Shown: positions 8,329 through 17,805, counted from the stretch's first letter. The stretch is 61,967 bases of DNA from an uncultured Methylococcaceae bacterium (GCA_913056195.1 CAJXMF010000009.1:1-61967); one strand, 5' to 3'. Made by a program: numbers and translations. The notes: generated from the sequence alone by a model not told the origin.

Positions 8329-9366
8329 ATGTCTAAGCCTCGTCTTATTGTCATTATGAGTGTTTTGATCGTATCAGCGATAACGATTTATTATATTATT
8401 TCGACGCGATCATCCACACAAAATAATACGATAAGCTTGTACGGAAATATTGATATTCGTCAGGTTGAACTCACCTTCCACGACCCTGAACATATTCAAA
8501 AAATGTGGGTTGAAGAAGGTGATAAGGTCACCCAGGGACAATTATTGGCCGAGCAGGATTTGGAAAGGTTTCAGTACCTGCTGGAAAAAGCCCGGGCACA
8601 AGTCGAAATGCAACAACAAGTGATTCTTCGCCTGGTGCACGGCTCACGACCTGAAGAAATAAAGAAAACCCGGGATGATGTCAAAGCCCTGGAAGCGCAG
8701 GTTGTATTTGACCAAAAGGAATATAAGCGGCTTAACGCATTGGTTAAACGTCATTTGACGTCAGTCGAGTCAGTAGACCGGGCCTATGCGCGATTGCATA
8801 CCGACCAGAAACAGTTGGCAGCATTAAAAGAGCAATATCGTTTAGCGGTTATCGGCCCGCGCAAAGAGGATATCGAGGAAGCAAAAGCACGCCTTAAAAT
8901 CTATCAGAGCCAACTGAAACTGGATCAAAAAAACTTCCAGGATGCGCATTTATATGCGCCACATGCTGGCATTATCCAGGATAGAATTCTGGAGCCTGGT
9001 GATATGGCCGATTTACGTACGCCAGTTTTTACACTGGCTTTGACGAATCCGGTTTGGGCTCGGGTCTATGTCCCGGAAACACAGCTTGGCCAAATCAAAT
9101 ATGGCATGCCGGCCCGGATATACTCGGACAGTTATCCTGATAAATCTTATATCGGTTGGATTGGTTTTATTTCACCCACCGCCGAATTTACTCCAAAAAC
9201 CGTCGAAACGCCGGAGCTTCGCACCAGCCTGGTTTATCAGGTCCGCGTTTTCGCCTGCGGTGGCACACATGATGAACTGCGCTTAGGCATGCCGGTGACG
9301 GTTAAAATCGACACCACCGCCACAAAAAGCATAAAACAAGCCTCGGACTGCCCAGTCGCATCATGA
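8329..9366 (+). CDS. HlyD-family periplasmic adaptor of an ABC exporter (YbhG-like)
   Basis: 345-residue membrane-fusion protein with one N-terminal transmembrane anchor (residues about 7-26). Next comes a barrel/lipoyl half (GNIDIRQVELTFHDPEHI, VEEGDKVTQGQLLA near 65), a long coiled-coil hairpin (about 80-200, containing GSRPEEI and GPRKEDIEEAKARL), and the second lipoyl half (LYAPHAGIIQDRILEPGDM near 207-225). This is the layout of E. coli YbhG. It would link the ABC permeases to an outer-membrane channel. Its last four bases overlap the ATP-binding protein gene (ATGA). Confidence 0.88.
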   Translation: MSKPRLIVIMSVLIVSAITIYYIISTRSSTQNNTISLYGNIDIRQVELTFHDPEHIQKMWVEEGDKVTQGQLLAEQDLERFQYLLEKARAQVEMQQQVILRLVHGSRPEEIKKTRDDVKALEAQVVFDQKEYKRLNALVKRHLTSVESVDRAYARLHTDQKQLAALKEQYRLAVIGPRKEDIEEAKARLKIYQSQLKLDQKNFQDAHLYAPHAGIIQDRILEPGDMADLRTPVFTLALTNPVWARVYVPETQLGQIKYGMPARIYSDSYPDKSYIGWIGFISPTAEFTPKTVETPELRTSLVYQVRVFACGGTHDELRLGMPVTVKIDTTATKSIKQASDCPVAS

Positions 9367-11102
9367 CTGAAAACCGATCGCTGCCGCTGGATTTTCAGCA
9401 TGTCAGCAAAACCTTCAGTATCGGAAAGCGTACGATTGAGGCGTTAAAGCAACTCAGCCTTACAGTCGAAGAAAATTCCATTACGGCTTTGGTTGGGCCT
9501 GATGGTGCCGGCAAAACCACCCTGTTAAGGTCAGCAGTCGGATTGTATTTGCCAAATACGGGTGAAATCCGTATTTTTGGCTATGATACACGCCAATATA
9601 GCGATCAAATCCATGCCCTGATCGGCTACATGCCCCAGCGTTTTGGCTTGTATGAAGATTTAAGTGTGGCCGAAAACCTTAATCTATATGCCGATCTACA
9701 TCAAGTGTCCATGACTGACCGGCAGCATCGCTTTGATGACTTAATGCTCATGACCGGTCTTGCAGCATTTACCGATCGCCTGGCAGGAAAACTATCTGGC
9801 GGCATGAAGCAGAAACTGGGCCTCGCCTGCACCCTGTTGAGCGAACCCCGTTTATTACTGCTCGATGAACCCAGCGTCGGGGTTGATCCGGTTTCCAGGC
9901 GTGAATTATGGCGTATTATTCAGCATCAGGTGAAACAGAAAGGCACCACAGTCTTGTTGAGTACCGCCTACATGGATGAAGCCGAACGTTGTGACAAGGT
10001 AGTGTTGATCGATGATGGCGAAATACTGGCGCAGGACACACCGGAGCATTTTAAAGCGCGTTTAAGCGGCCATTGCTTTCGCTTGCAGCATGCCCGCATG
10101 CCCTATCGGCAATTACAGAGCCGCGTGAATGCCTCTGAGGACATTATTGACTCGATTATTCAAGGGGAGTCTGTTCGAGTTGTTTGCAAACAAACTAAAT
10201 TACCCGATTTCCCGGCCGATATCGCTGAACACTTGAATGTCAGCCCTGCCGAGGCGAACCTTGAAGATGCCTTCATCAGTCTGTTGCGCCAACGTCACCC
10301 CGTCACGCATCAACCTCCTTTGCAAATCAATCAAATCGAAAACAGTAAAAATCATAGTAACGATGTGATTCGTGTCGAACAGGTCGATCGTTGGTTTGGC
10401 GAGTTTCAGGCGGTTAAAAAACTCAATTTCAGCGTTAAACGTGGAGAGATTTTCGGCTTGCTGGGCGCAAATGGCGCCGGGAAAACCACGACATTCAGGA
10501 TGTTATGCGGTTTGTTACCCGTGTCTAATGGGCAGCTCAGTGTAGCCGGCGTCAATTTACGCACCGCCGCCGCTAAAGCGCGGGCAAAAATCGGCTATAT
10601 GTCACAAAAATTTTCACTTTATGCCAATCTTAGTGTGCAGCAGAATATGGATTTTTTCAGCAGCGCTTATGGATTAAAAAATCAGCACCGCAAGCAGCGT
10701 ATTCAGTGGGCTATCGAACAATTTGATTTAAAAAAGGATCTCACCAGTAATAGCGGTGATTTGCCTTTAGGCTATAAACAACGTTTAGCGATGGCATGCG
10801 CCTTGATGCATGAACCTGAAATTTTATTTCTGGACGAACCGACCTCGGGTGTCGATCCTTTGGCACGACGCGAATTCTGGGCCAGGACCAATCAGCTTGC
10901 CGCCAATGGTGTTACTGTCCTGGTGACCACCCATTTTATGGAAGAAGCCGAATATTGTGACCGTCTGGTGATTATGGTTCAAGGGGAAGTGATGATGGCC
11001 GGTTCACCGGCTGAAATCAAACAACAGGCGATCACGGCCGAATGTCCCGAACCCACGATGGAGCAGGCTTTTATTCATCTGGTGGAGAAAAAGCAATCAT
11101 GA
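9363..11102 (+). CDS. ABC transporter ATP-binding protein with two nucleotide-binding domains (YbhF-like)
   Basis: 579-residue cytosolic ATPase formed by two fused ABC domains, as in YbhF. Domain 1 has Walker A GPDGAGKTT near residue 44, signature LSGGMKQKLGLA near 144 and Walker B LLLLDEPSVGVDP near 164. Domain 2 has GANGAGKTT near 365, a degenerate signature LPLGYKQRLAMA near 460 and ILFLDEPTSGVDP near 485. It energises the two permeases encoded next. Both junctions (adaptor gene before, permease gene after) are four-base overlaps. Confidence 0.92.
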   Translation: MTENRSLPLDFQHVSKTFSIGKRTIEALKQLSLTVEENSITALVGPDGAGKTTLLRSAVGLYLPNTGEIRIFGYDTRQYSDQIHALIGYMPQRFGLYEDLSVAENLNLYADLHQVSMTDRQHRFDDLMLMTGLAAFTDRLAGKLSGGMKQKLGLACTLLSEPRLLLLDEPSVGVDPVSRRELWRIIQHQVKQKGTTVLLSTAYMDEAERCDKVVLIDDGEILAQDTPEHFKARLSGHCFRLQHARMPYRQLQSRVNASEDIIDSIIQGESVRVVCKQTKLPDFPADIAEHLNVSPAEANLEDAFISLLRQRHPVTHQPPLQINQIENSKNHSNDVIRVEQVDRWFGEFQAVKKLNFSVKRGEIFGLLGANGAGKTTTFRMLCGLLPVSNGQLSVAGVNLRTAAAKARAKIGYMSQKFSLYANLSVQQNMDFFSSAYGLKNQHRKQRIQWAIEQFDLKKDLTSNSGDLPLGYKQRLAMACALMHEPEILFLDEPTSGVDPLARREFWARTNQLAANGVTVLVTTHFMEEAEYCDRLVIMVQGEVMMAGSPAEIKQQAITAECPEPTMEQAFIHLVEKKQS

Positions 11103-12220
11103 AAATAAGTCGCATACGTCTGAAAGGATTAGTGTTCAAGGAATTTCTGCAAATCTGGCGGGACCCCAGCAGCATGGCCATCGCCTTTGTGCTGCCTGTT
11201 TTTTTGTTATTGCTGTTCGGTTATGGCGTCTCGCTTGATGCCAAGCATGTTCCCATCGGCTGGGTCGTAGAAAAAACCACACCGACCAGCGAAAGCTTTA
11301 TGGCCGCATTCGATCATTCCAAATATTTTGAAAATCATCAGTATGCCAATATGGCAGAAGCCAAACATGCGATGCAATATCGTAAAATCAACGCCATCAT
11401 TCATTTAAGATCTGATTTTAATCGCCAGGTTTTTAAACAGAATTCGCCGGCGATTCAGATTATTGTCGATGGTATTGATGCCAATACCGCCCGTCTGATT
11501 TCCGGTTATATTCAAGGTACCTGGTTTGAGTGGCTCACGCATTTGGCTAGAATCAAGGGAATTCCCTTGTCTCAACCCGTCAGTATTCAGCACCGTATCT
11601 GGTATAACAGTCAGGTTTTGAGTAAAAACTTTCTGGTGCCCGGTCTGATCGCCGTCATCATGACATTGATCGGTGCATTATTGACGGCGATGGTGATGGC
11701 GCGTGAATGGGAACGAGGTACGTTGGAAGCGATGATTGCAACGCCGGTCAATTTAATCGAAGTTTTACTGGGCAAACTCATCCCTTATTTTATTTTAGGC
11801 ATGGGCGGTATGTTGCTCTCCATCGCCATGGCAGTATTTTTGTTTGAGGTACCGCTACGCGGCAGCCTGTGGTTGCTATTGCTATGTGGTGTTTTATTTT
11901 TACTGGTCGCGTTGGGCATGGGCTTATTGATTTCCATTGTCGCCAAAAATCAATTTGTGGCCGGCCAAATCGCCATTATCGTCACCTTCTTGCCGGCGTT
12001 TATTTTATCAGGCTTTATTTTTGATATTGGCAGTATGCCGGAAGTCGTTCAGGGGTTCACCTTCTTAATTGCGGCCCGTTATTTTGTCGCCATTTTACAA
12101 ACCCTGTTTTTAAGCGGCGATGTCTGGGGTGTTGTTCTGCCGAATATGGCCGCATTGTTGATCATGGCGCTGTTCTTTTTCATACTGACCTTAAAAAAGT
12201 CTCCTCGGCGTCTGGAGTAA
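11099..12220 (+). CDS. ABC-2 type permease (YbhS-like)
   Basis: 373-residue ABC-2 permease: one transmembrane segment near the N-terminus (FVLPVFLLLLFGYGVSLD), a periplasmic domain of about 140 residues, then five C-terminal transmembrane helices. The family hallmark MAREWERGTLEAMIATPV lies near residue 200. The ATG at 11099 overlaps the stop of the ATPase gene, and an in-frame start 57 bases further upstream is inside that gene and not needed. It pairs with the next permease as a heterodimer for drug or small-molecule export; the substrate is unknown. Confidence 0.9.
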   Translation: MKISRIRLKGLVFKEFLQIWRDPSSMAIAFVLPVFLLLLFGYGVSLDAKHVPIGWVVEKTTPTSESFMAAFDHSKYFENHQYANMAEAKHAMQYRKINAIIHLRSDFNRQVFKQNSPAIQIIVDGIDANTARLISGYIQGTWFEWLTHLARIKGIPLSQPVSIQHRIWYNSQVLSKNFLVPGLIAVIMTLIGALLTAMVMAREWERGTLEAMIATPVNLIEVLLGKLIPYFILGMGGMLLSIAMAVFLFEVPLRGSLWLLLLCGVLFLLVALGMGLLISIVAKNQFVAGQIAIIVTFLPAFILSGFIFDIGSMPEVVQGFTFLIAARYFVAILQTLFLSGDVWGVVLPNMAALLIMALFFFILTLKKSPRRLE

Positions 12221-12223
12221 ATC

Positions 12224-13324
12224 ATGATTTTTGCCCTGATTATCAAGGAATTTCTGGCTATCCTCAAAGACCCTAAAAGTCGCTTTGTATTGATAGGTCC
12301 ACCGATTATCCAGCTTTTTGTGTTCGGCTATGGTGCAACCTTTGATTTAAACCATGTGCCGATTGCCGTTTATGATGAAGCGAACAGTGTTGAATCCAGG
12401 CAGTTGATCGCACGCTTTGAAGCCTCACCCGCGTTCAGCCGAAAAATAACTCTGATGCATCAGCAGCAAATCGCAAAAGTCCTGGACAACAAAGATGTTC
12501 TGGCTGTTATTCATATTCATCCACAATTTGATCGCGATCTGGCGCTTGGAAAAACAGTAAATATACAGATCATAATTGATGGCCGCGACTCGAATACGGC
12601 ATTAATTGCGTTAAGTTATATGCAGACCATTCTGGCTAAATACAACCTGGCAATGGCTCAGCAGTACCATACGCCAAGACCTGCGGCCCGCTTGCAAATT
12701 CGTGCCTGGTTCAATCCTGATCTTAACAGTCAATGGTTTATCGTTACGGGAATTATTGGCTTGCTGACACTGGTCGTGACCATTCTTGTCACGGCCCTGT
12801 CTGTCGCTCGTGAACGTGAACAAGGTACTTTTGATCAACTGCTGGTCACGCCGATGACGCCCTTTCAGATTCTTCTCGGCAAAGCGATTCCGGGTTTGAT
12901 TATCGGCCTGATTGAAGCCAGTTTTATTATCTTTATGGCGGTTTTCTGGTTCAATATCCCCTTCATAGGCCATTTAAGTGCATTATATTTAGGGGTTTTC
13001 CTGTTTGTTTTTTCGGTTATTGGTGTTGGCTTGATGATATCGTCAATTTGCGTCACCCAGCAACAAGGGCTGCTTGGCGCATTCTTGTTCATCGTTCCGG
13101 CGGTTATTCTTTCAGGCTTTGCCACTCCGATTGCCAATATGCCGCCACTGGTTCAGGATTTTACCCTGATTAACCCGTTACGCTACTTTTTGGTTATCGT
13201 GCGTGGTGTATTTCTGGAAGGATTACCGGCTGAGGTTCTATTCAACCAATATTGGCCTTTGGCCCTCATCAGCTTGGTGACATTGAGTCTGGCGGCATGG
13301 CTGTTTCGGCATCGCATTTATTGA
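12224..13324 (+). CDS. ABC-2 type permease (YbhR-like)
   Basis: 366-residue paralogue of the preceding permease with the same plan: N-terminal membrane segment (IGPPIIQLFVFGYGATFDLNHVPIAV), large periplasmic loop, and C-terminal membrane helices. The hallmark here reads VAREREQGTFDQLLVTPM near residue 190. It starts three bases after its partner's stop. It completes a YbhG-F-S-R-like module; no outer-membrane channel gene is adjacent. Confidence 0.9.
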   Translation: MIFALIIKEFLAILKDPKSRFVLIGPPIIQLFVFGYGATFDLNHVPIAVYDEANSVESRQLIARFEASPAFSRKITLMHQQQIAKVLDNKDVLAVIHIHPQFDRDLALGKTVNIQIIIDGRDSNTALIALSYMQTILAKYNLAMAQQYHTPRPAARLQIRAWFNPDLNSQWFIVTGIIGLLTLVVTILVTALSVAREREQGTFDQLLVTPMTPFQILLGKAIPGLIIGLIEASFIIFMAVFWFNIPFIGHLSALYLGVFLFVFSVIGVGLMISSICVTQQQGLLGAFLFIVPAVILSGFATPIANMPPLVQDFTLINPLRYFLVIVRGVFLEGLPAEVLFNQYWPLALISLVTLSLAAWLFRHRIY

Positions 13325-13426
13325 TTTGTGCGATTTATGTCACAATCTATATCAATTCATATTGTAAAATACAGGTATAAGCCTCTAATATTGTTTTAGA
13401 TTGTACAAAGACTTATGGAGTCTGTT

Positions 13427-13681
13427 ATGAACATTACACCGACCAATAGCGCGCTTAACCTGTTTAACAGTTCGCAACAAAAAGCAAATGATGCCGCGCA
13501 GACTATCGCTCAGGCCAGCGTCAACAAGGATGAAGTCGGCGGTAGCAAAGATGCAAAATCCGCTGATCTTTTTAAACCGGTTACCCAATTAAAAGAAGCC
13601 GAACTTGAGGCTCAATCGGCCACTAAAATTCTGCAAACCGGCCAGGAAACGCAAAAAACCATTATCGATTTATTTGCCTGA
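13427..13681 (+). CDS. Small hydrophilic protein of unknown function
   Basis: 84-residue protein that I do not recognise: polar, Ala/Gln/Lys-rich, without signal peptide or membrane segment, ending TQKTIIDLFA. It has a heptad-like pattern in the second half (KEAELEAQSATKILQTGQE). I use the ATG at 13427 because GGAG sits six bases upstream; an in-frame ATG at 13415 overlaps that site. Its last 12 bases overlap the 3' end of the convergent SUMF1-type gene. Confidence 0.55.
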   Translation: MNITPTNSALNLFNSSQQKANDAAQTIAQASVNKDEVGGSKDAKSADLFKPVTQLKEAELEAQSATKILQTGQETQKTIIDLFA

Positions 13682-14647
13682 TACAGGCGTGCGGTGTCGT
13701 GTAGTTTTCTTTTGTGCTTTAACTAACCTGAAGCCCCAGGTTGACAGCCTGACCCAGGGGCTTTGCCAATTCCGATAATCCAGACGGCTACGCTCAGGCC
13801 CCGCATTCCATCCCCCGCCTCGAACGGCTATAAATTCAGGATTATCATTCTGATTGACACAGCGCTTCTCTTGTCCGGCATACGCCGGCTTGAATTCCGA
13901 ACACGTCCATTCCCAGACATTACCGGTCATATCGTATAACTGATAAGGATTAGGCAAAAACGTTTTAACCGGTGCGGCATACACAAAACCATCATCACAA
14001 TGGTGTGAAATGCCCCCCTTCGTGTTAAAAAATGATGCGTTGTTTAGATCAAAAATATTGCTATATCGACAGGCCAAATCTGGATTATTTCCCCAAAAAT
14101 AATCATTGCTTCGCCCTGCCCTCGCTGCATATTCCCATTCGGCTTCGGTTGGCAGGCGATAATGTTCGCCGGTTTCTGCATTCAACCAGGCGATATAGGC
14201 CTGAATATCATAATAATTGACGCAACTGACCGGCTGCCGATCATCAATTTTTCCTTGTACCGGTTGCCGCCAGTTTGCCCATCGCCACCATCCCCACTGT
14301 TGTTTATTTTTATCATACGACCAGCAACCCGGCTTCAGATAGTCAATTTCGGCATCGGAAATATAGTTTGTCTGGGCGGCAAAACGCTTAAACTCAGCGA
14401 TCGTGACTTCATGCACGCCCATTTCAAAATATCGCCGAAAGCAAATACGCTGCCCGCTTGTTAGCTTATGTTTTTGTTTATGAGACGCAATAATCCTCAT
14501 CTGAAAACATCCTGCCGGAATACGTTGTAGCTTAGGCTTTAAACGGATATCTAAAGGCTTAGCATTCAATGATGATGGTGTTAAACTAACAAATAAAATC
14601 AGTCCAAATACAAACGCGATCATAAACGGGACTACCTTAAAGCCCAT
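13670..14647 (-). CDS. Formylglycine-generating-enzyme-fold (SUMF1) protein, probably not a sulfatase activator
   Basis: 325-residue exported protein: signal peptide (about residues 1-29, ending SSLNA) and then an FGE-sulfatase domain with MGVHEVTIAEFKRFA near 73, PVSCVNYYDIQAYIAWLN near 135, YRLPTEAEWEYAARAG near 158, MTGNVWEWTCS near 242 and GWGFRLV-type ending near 310. The paired catalytic cysteines near the C-terminus of true formylglycine-generating enzymes are missing (the region reads RSRLDYRNWQSPWVRL), so sulfatase activation is unlikely. The ATG at 14647 shares two bases with the divergent Wzz-type gene. A start at 14623 (MIAFVFGLILF) would also give a good signal peptide. Confidence 0.8.
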   Translation of the reverse strand: MGFKVVPFMIAFVFGLILFVSLTPSSLNAKPLDIRLKPKLQRIPAGCFQMRIIASHKQKHKLTSGQRICFRRYFEMGVHEVTIAEFKRFAAQTNYISDAEIDYLKPGCWSYDKNKQQWGWWRWANWRQPVQGKIDDRQPVSCVNYYDIQAYIAWLNAETGEHYRLPTEAEWEYAARAGRSNDYFWGNNPDLACRYSNIFDLNNASFFNTKGGISHHCDDGFVYAAPVKTFLPNPYQLYDMTGNVWEWTCSEFKPAYAGQEKRCVNQNDNPEFIAVRGGGWNAGPERSRLDYRNWQSPWVRLSTWGFRLVKAQKKTTRHRTPVSGK

Positions 14648-16628
14648 GAAAAAAACTCAAAAAATTGAATATATTACGCACTCTGACCCTGTTATTCCAT
14701 CAATTCCTGACAATGATGGCCAATCTTTTTCCAGGGTAAAAGTGTTTTTACTGACCTTTAGCATCAGTTTGCTGATTGGATTGGTGATCAATTTTTCGCG
14801 ACCGGCTGTTTATCAAGCCGAAGCGACATTACTGACCTCGGCGCCGACAGCTGTTGATCAACAAAGTATGGAAGCCGATGTTCAGCATGTCGCCATTCAA
14901 CGACAAAAACTATTAGGCTTTGACTTACTGAGCGAAACCTTATTACGCTTGAAAAAAATCTCGACTATGGCTGATATCAGTTTAGCCGATATTCGCCAAA
15001 TGCTTGATGTCAAACCCATTCTCGGAACGAATCTGCTCAGCATGACAGCAACTGGTGATCATCCTGATTTTTTACCCACCGTTATCAATACCTGGATTGA
15101 TGTTTATTTAGAAGCGCGTCAGCATAATACCGAGGATGCTTCACAGCAGACACGCGATAAACTTCGGAACGAATTAGATCAATTAGAAAACCAGATCAAA
15201 GCGAAACAACAAGCAATCGCTTTATTTCGAAAACAATATCATATCAATTCCAGTGAACGGGTGGAAAATGAGCATCTCGCTGGCCTGAATGCCTTAAACA
15301 AAGCCTATAACGATGCTAAAGAGGAAGAGGTCAAAACCAAGGCAAAACTAGATGCGATAAAACAAGCCATTGCCGAAGGCCGAACCGTCGTTCCGCAGCA
15401 GGAACAGCGCAGTTTGAGTGATCTCGAGCGACGATATCAGCAGCTGAAAGAAAAACTGGCCGAGTTCGATAAACGCTATACCCGGGATTATCTCTACTTG
15501 CAACCATCCTTGAAATTTATTCCCGAGCAAATTAAAAAGCTGGAAAAAGAAATCAGGATCAAACGAAAAGTCGGACAAAACAGCGAGCTGACTAAAGCCT
15601 ATCAGGAATATCAAGCCGCCAAACAAGTGACAAAAAACTTGCAAAAAAAGCTGGCTGAACAGCAAAAAAAGGCTGCCGAGTTCACTACCCTGTTCGCAAA
15701 ATACGAACAGTTGACCGAAGATCTGAAGGCATTGGAAGAATTATACCGGGATACTCAAGTCAGGCTGGCTAAAGTTGAAAGCAGTCAATTTGAAAAATAT
15801 CCTCAGGTTGACGTTATTGAAAGAGCCAGTTTTAATGATGTTCCGATTGGGCCAGATTATACCTTAGGCAGCCTGATTGCCTTTGGTGTCGCGTTGTTTT
15901 TGGCTCTTTTTAGCCTTTGGCTGATTGACTTTCTAACAGTTAAAGACAAAAAACAGGCCGATAAAGGTTTCCATTTCCCTGTCTCCGTTTGGTTTAATCC
16001 CCCGCCTGATTCTGAAAAAATAGAGCCGGTATCCGATACTGGCCGGGTCGAACAAAAACACGATACGGCATCATTACCCTTTAAAGTACCGGAATATTCA
16101 GCTTTAGAAGATGATACCCTCGAGTCTTTATTTCAACTCAGCAACCCTGATACGCAGCAGCTTATTTTATTGTTGCTTTCTGGGTTGACGCCAGCAGAAA
16201 TCAGCCGATTGAAGCTTGAGCAGATTGACCTGGAAACGGGACTGCTGCATCTGCCTTCGCGTACGATACCGTTGGGAAAACGGTTGCAGCAGTTATTGGA
16301 AAACACCATCAAGACCAAAACACTTTGGCAAAATAAGACGCATTTAAGCGAAGACGATATTGATGCGCTGCTGTATTGCGCCTTTGTCGATGCAGGTATT
16401 GAATCTAGCCAGCACGCACCAGCTGCCGTGCTGCGGCAAACTTATATTATTTACCTGGTGCAACAAGGTTTACGTTTGAATCTGCTGGAAACCCTGGTAG
16501 GCCCTCTGACGCCTGTTGAAATGGCCGGTTTCAGTCTATTTTCCCCAGAACAACGCGGTAAACGGGTCGATCAGATCAACCCGATTTATCCGCTCTGTGA
16601 TGAAGCGATACGTTCGTCTGAAGATTAA
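14646..16628 (+). CDS. Wzz/GumC-type polysaccharide co-polymerase fused to a recombinase-like domain
   Basis: 660-residue inner-membrane protein. Residues about 25-50 are the first membrane helix and about 400-432 the second (GPDYTLGSLIAFGVALFLAL). Between them are a Wzz domain and long coiled coils (about 165-385), as in chain-length or export regulators of polysaccharide synthesis. No tyrosine-kinase domain follows. Instead, residues about 485-640 resemble the catalytic domain of XerC-like tyrosine recombinases: LLLLSGLTPAEISRLKLEQI near 509 (box I, Arg replaced by Thr), IPLGKRLQQLL near 540, and AAVLRQTYIIYLVQQG near 593 (box II). The Tyr nucleophile region is not conserved. The start overlaps the divergent SUMF1-type gene. 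Confidence 0.75.
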   Translation: MKKTQKIEYITHSDPVIPSIPDNDGQSFSRVKVFLLTFSISLLIGLVINFSRPAVYQAEATLLTSAPTAVDQQSMEADVQHVAIQRQKLLGFDLLSETLLRLKKISTMADISLADIRQMLDVKPILGTNLLSMTATGDHPDFLPTVINTWIDVYLEARQHNTEDASQQTRDKLRNELDQLENQIKAKQQAIALFRKQYHINSSERVENEHLAGLNALNKAYNDAKEEEVKTKAKLDAIKQAIAEGRTVVPQQEQRSLSDLERRYQQLKEKLAEFDKRYTRDYLYLQPSLKFIPEQIKKLEKEIRIKRKVGQNSELTKAYQEYQAAKQVTKNLQKKLAEQQKKAAEFTTLFAKYEQLTEDLKALEELYRDTQVRLAKVESSQFEKYPQVDVIERASFNDVPIGPDYTLGSLIAFGVALFLALFSLWLIDFLTVKDKKQADKGFHFPVSVWFNPPPDSEKIEPVSDTGRVEQKHDTASLPFKVPEYSALEDDTLESLFQLSNPDTQQLILLLLSGLTPAEISRLKLEQIDLETGLLHLPSRTIPLGKRLQQLLENTIKTKTLWQNKTHLSEDDIDALLYCAFVDAGIESSQHAPAAVLRQTYIIYLVQQGLRLNLLETLVGPLTPVEMAGFSLFSPEQRGKRVDQINPIYPLCDEAIRSSED

Positions 16629-16636
16629 GCTCCGGG

Positions 16637-16840
16637 CTATGATTCCAGTAATTTCTTGCGTACTGAGCGCGCTAGCGCATTGACATAATCATCAATATTT
16701 TCATACGATTGGCGTTGAGCAAATTCAACACAGGCTATAACTAGTTTTTTCATTTCGGCAATTTCTTCATGTGAACGACCACAGCCTTCGCAATGTGTAC
16801 CTTCATGGGTACATTTCGATTGACACGGTACAAATTTCAT
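16637..16840 (-). CDS. Small Cys-rich protein, DUF1289-like
   Basis: 67-residue protein with VPCQSKCTHEGTHCEGCGRSHEEI at residues about 4-27; the four-cysteine pattern C-x3-C-x7-C-x2-CGR and the following E-E-I are like DUF1289 proteins, whose function is unknown and which probably bind a metal. A GGAG ribosome-binding site lies upstream of the ATG. It is convergent with the Wzz-type gene, whose stop is eight bases from its own. Confidence 0.65.
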   Translation of the reverse strand: MKFVPCQSKCTHEGTHCEGCGRSHEEIAEMKKLVIACVEFAQRQSYENIDDYVNALARSVRKKLLES

Positions 16841-16956
16841 AGCATCTCCATTAGCTTTTTCTGAGAGTCGTAGTCACCGTCAGGGGTAAACAAATAAGCC
16901 CGGTTACGATATTCACCGATTTCATTAAAAACAGGAAAAGTCCCCGCAGATCCGTT

Positions 16957-17775
16957 TTATAGATTAACCTGTTGGGTTTTTACATATTTTTTACTGGGTT
17001 CGCAGACAGTACGACTAATCGGCGATTCACAATGCACATCGGTGAACTCAGCTTTTAATTCACCTTGACCTTGCGGTATAAAATAAAAGCGGAAATTGGG
17101 ATCCTGACTGATCGCAATATCGGTTTTAGCCATCAAAACCGGCTTGCCGTTGTAAGTTACTGTCAGTTTGTCCATAAAATAGGGTTTGCGTACGAAACGG
17201 GTTACCTGATCCATCTGCATACCGGTAATATTAGGATGGCTGATCAGTAACTGTGCTTGGGCCAGCCCCTCTTTGGTTTCAGGTTTTAAACGGAATTTCA
17301 TTTTGCCTAAGCGCTTCATCGCCGCATCCAGATCGGTTCCAATCGGTGCCGAACAGCCGCCACTGGCCTTGACGAATTTTTTTGTCATCAGCATATCGCC
17401 ATTATTCATCTCGGCAATGGCCCGTACATAACTGTAGCTATTTACCCGTATCCGCATGGCCAGATCAGCCTTACCGGTTTCCGGGAAAAAAGTAAATTCC
17501 CCTACAAATGGATATGGATTTTTATCGACGAAAACCCACATCTTTTTGATATACCGCTCAGGCGTCTGCGGAATTTTACTGATAATTTTTACGGGAACCA
17601 ACGCCGGGTCTTCGGCCCGATACGGCGCTTCAATCGTGAGTAAATCCGACGCCTTGATAGGCTTGTCGGCAAAATATTGTGGTTTGATGTCATTTAGCCA
17701 GCGCGATTCATCTTCTGCCGCCAGACTGACAAACGGTAATAACAGTAAAATAATAAAGGTGGATAGTGTTTTCAT
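16957..17775 (-). CDS. Quinoprotein dehydrogenase-associated SoxYZ-like carrier
   Basis: 272-residue exported protein: signal peptide MKTLSTFIILLLLPFVSLAA, then a SoxY-like domain (about 25-140) ending in the swinging-arm motif GGCSAP near 140, then a SoxZ-like domain (about 165-255). This fused SoxYZ form is the one found with PQQ-dependent alcohol dehydrogenases, where it is proposed to take part in a periplasmic relay with a zinc hydrolase; the chemistry is unproven. I use the second of two adjacent ATGs because it lies five bases from AGGAG; the first (17778) leaves only two. It follows the metallohydrolase gene by about 30 bases. Confidence 0.87.
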   Translation of the reverse strand: MKTLSTFIILLLLPFVSLAAEDESRWLNDIKPQYFADKPIKASDLLTIEAPYRAEDPALVPVKIISKIPQTPERYIKKMWVFVDKNPYPFVGEFTFFPETGKADLAMRIRVNSYSYVRAIAEMNNGDMLMTKKFVKASGGCSAPIGTDLDAAMKRLGKMKFRLKPETKEGLAQAQLLISHPNITGMQMDQVTRFVRKPYFMDKLTVTYNGKPVLMAKTDIAISQDPNFRFYFIPQGQGELKAEFTDVHCESPISRTVCEPSKKYVKTQQVNL

Positions 17776-17805
17776 CATGGCTCCTCAGGTTAGAATGTTA
17801 AACAG

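Noticed and set aside
13670-14647. Calling the FGE-fold protein a sulfatase-activating enzyme
   Set aside because: The two active-site cysteines near the C-terminus are absent and no sulfatase gene is nearby.
14646-16628. A functional integrase marking an integrative element
   Set aside because: The recombinase-like part is fused to a membrane protein and lacks the catalytic Arg of box I, the His residues and the Tyr nucleophile.
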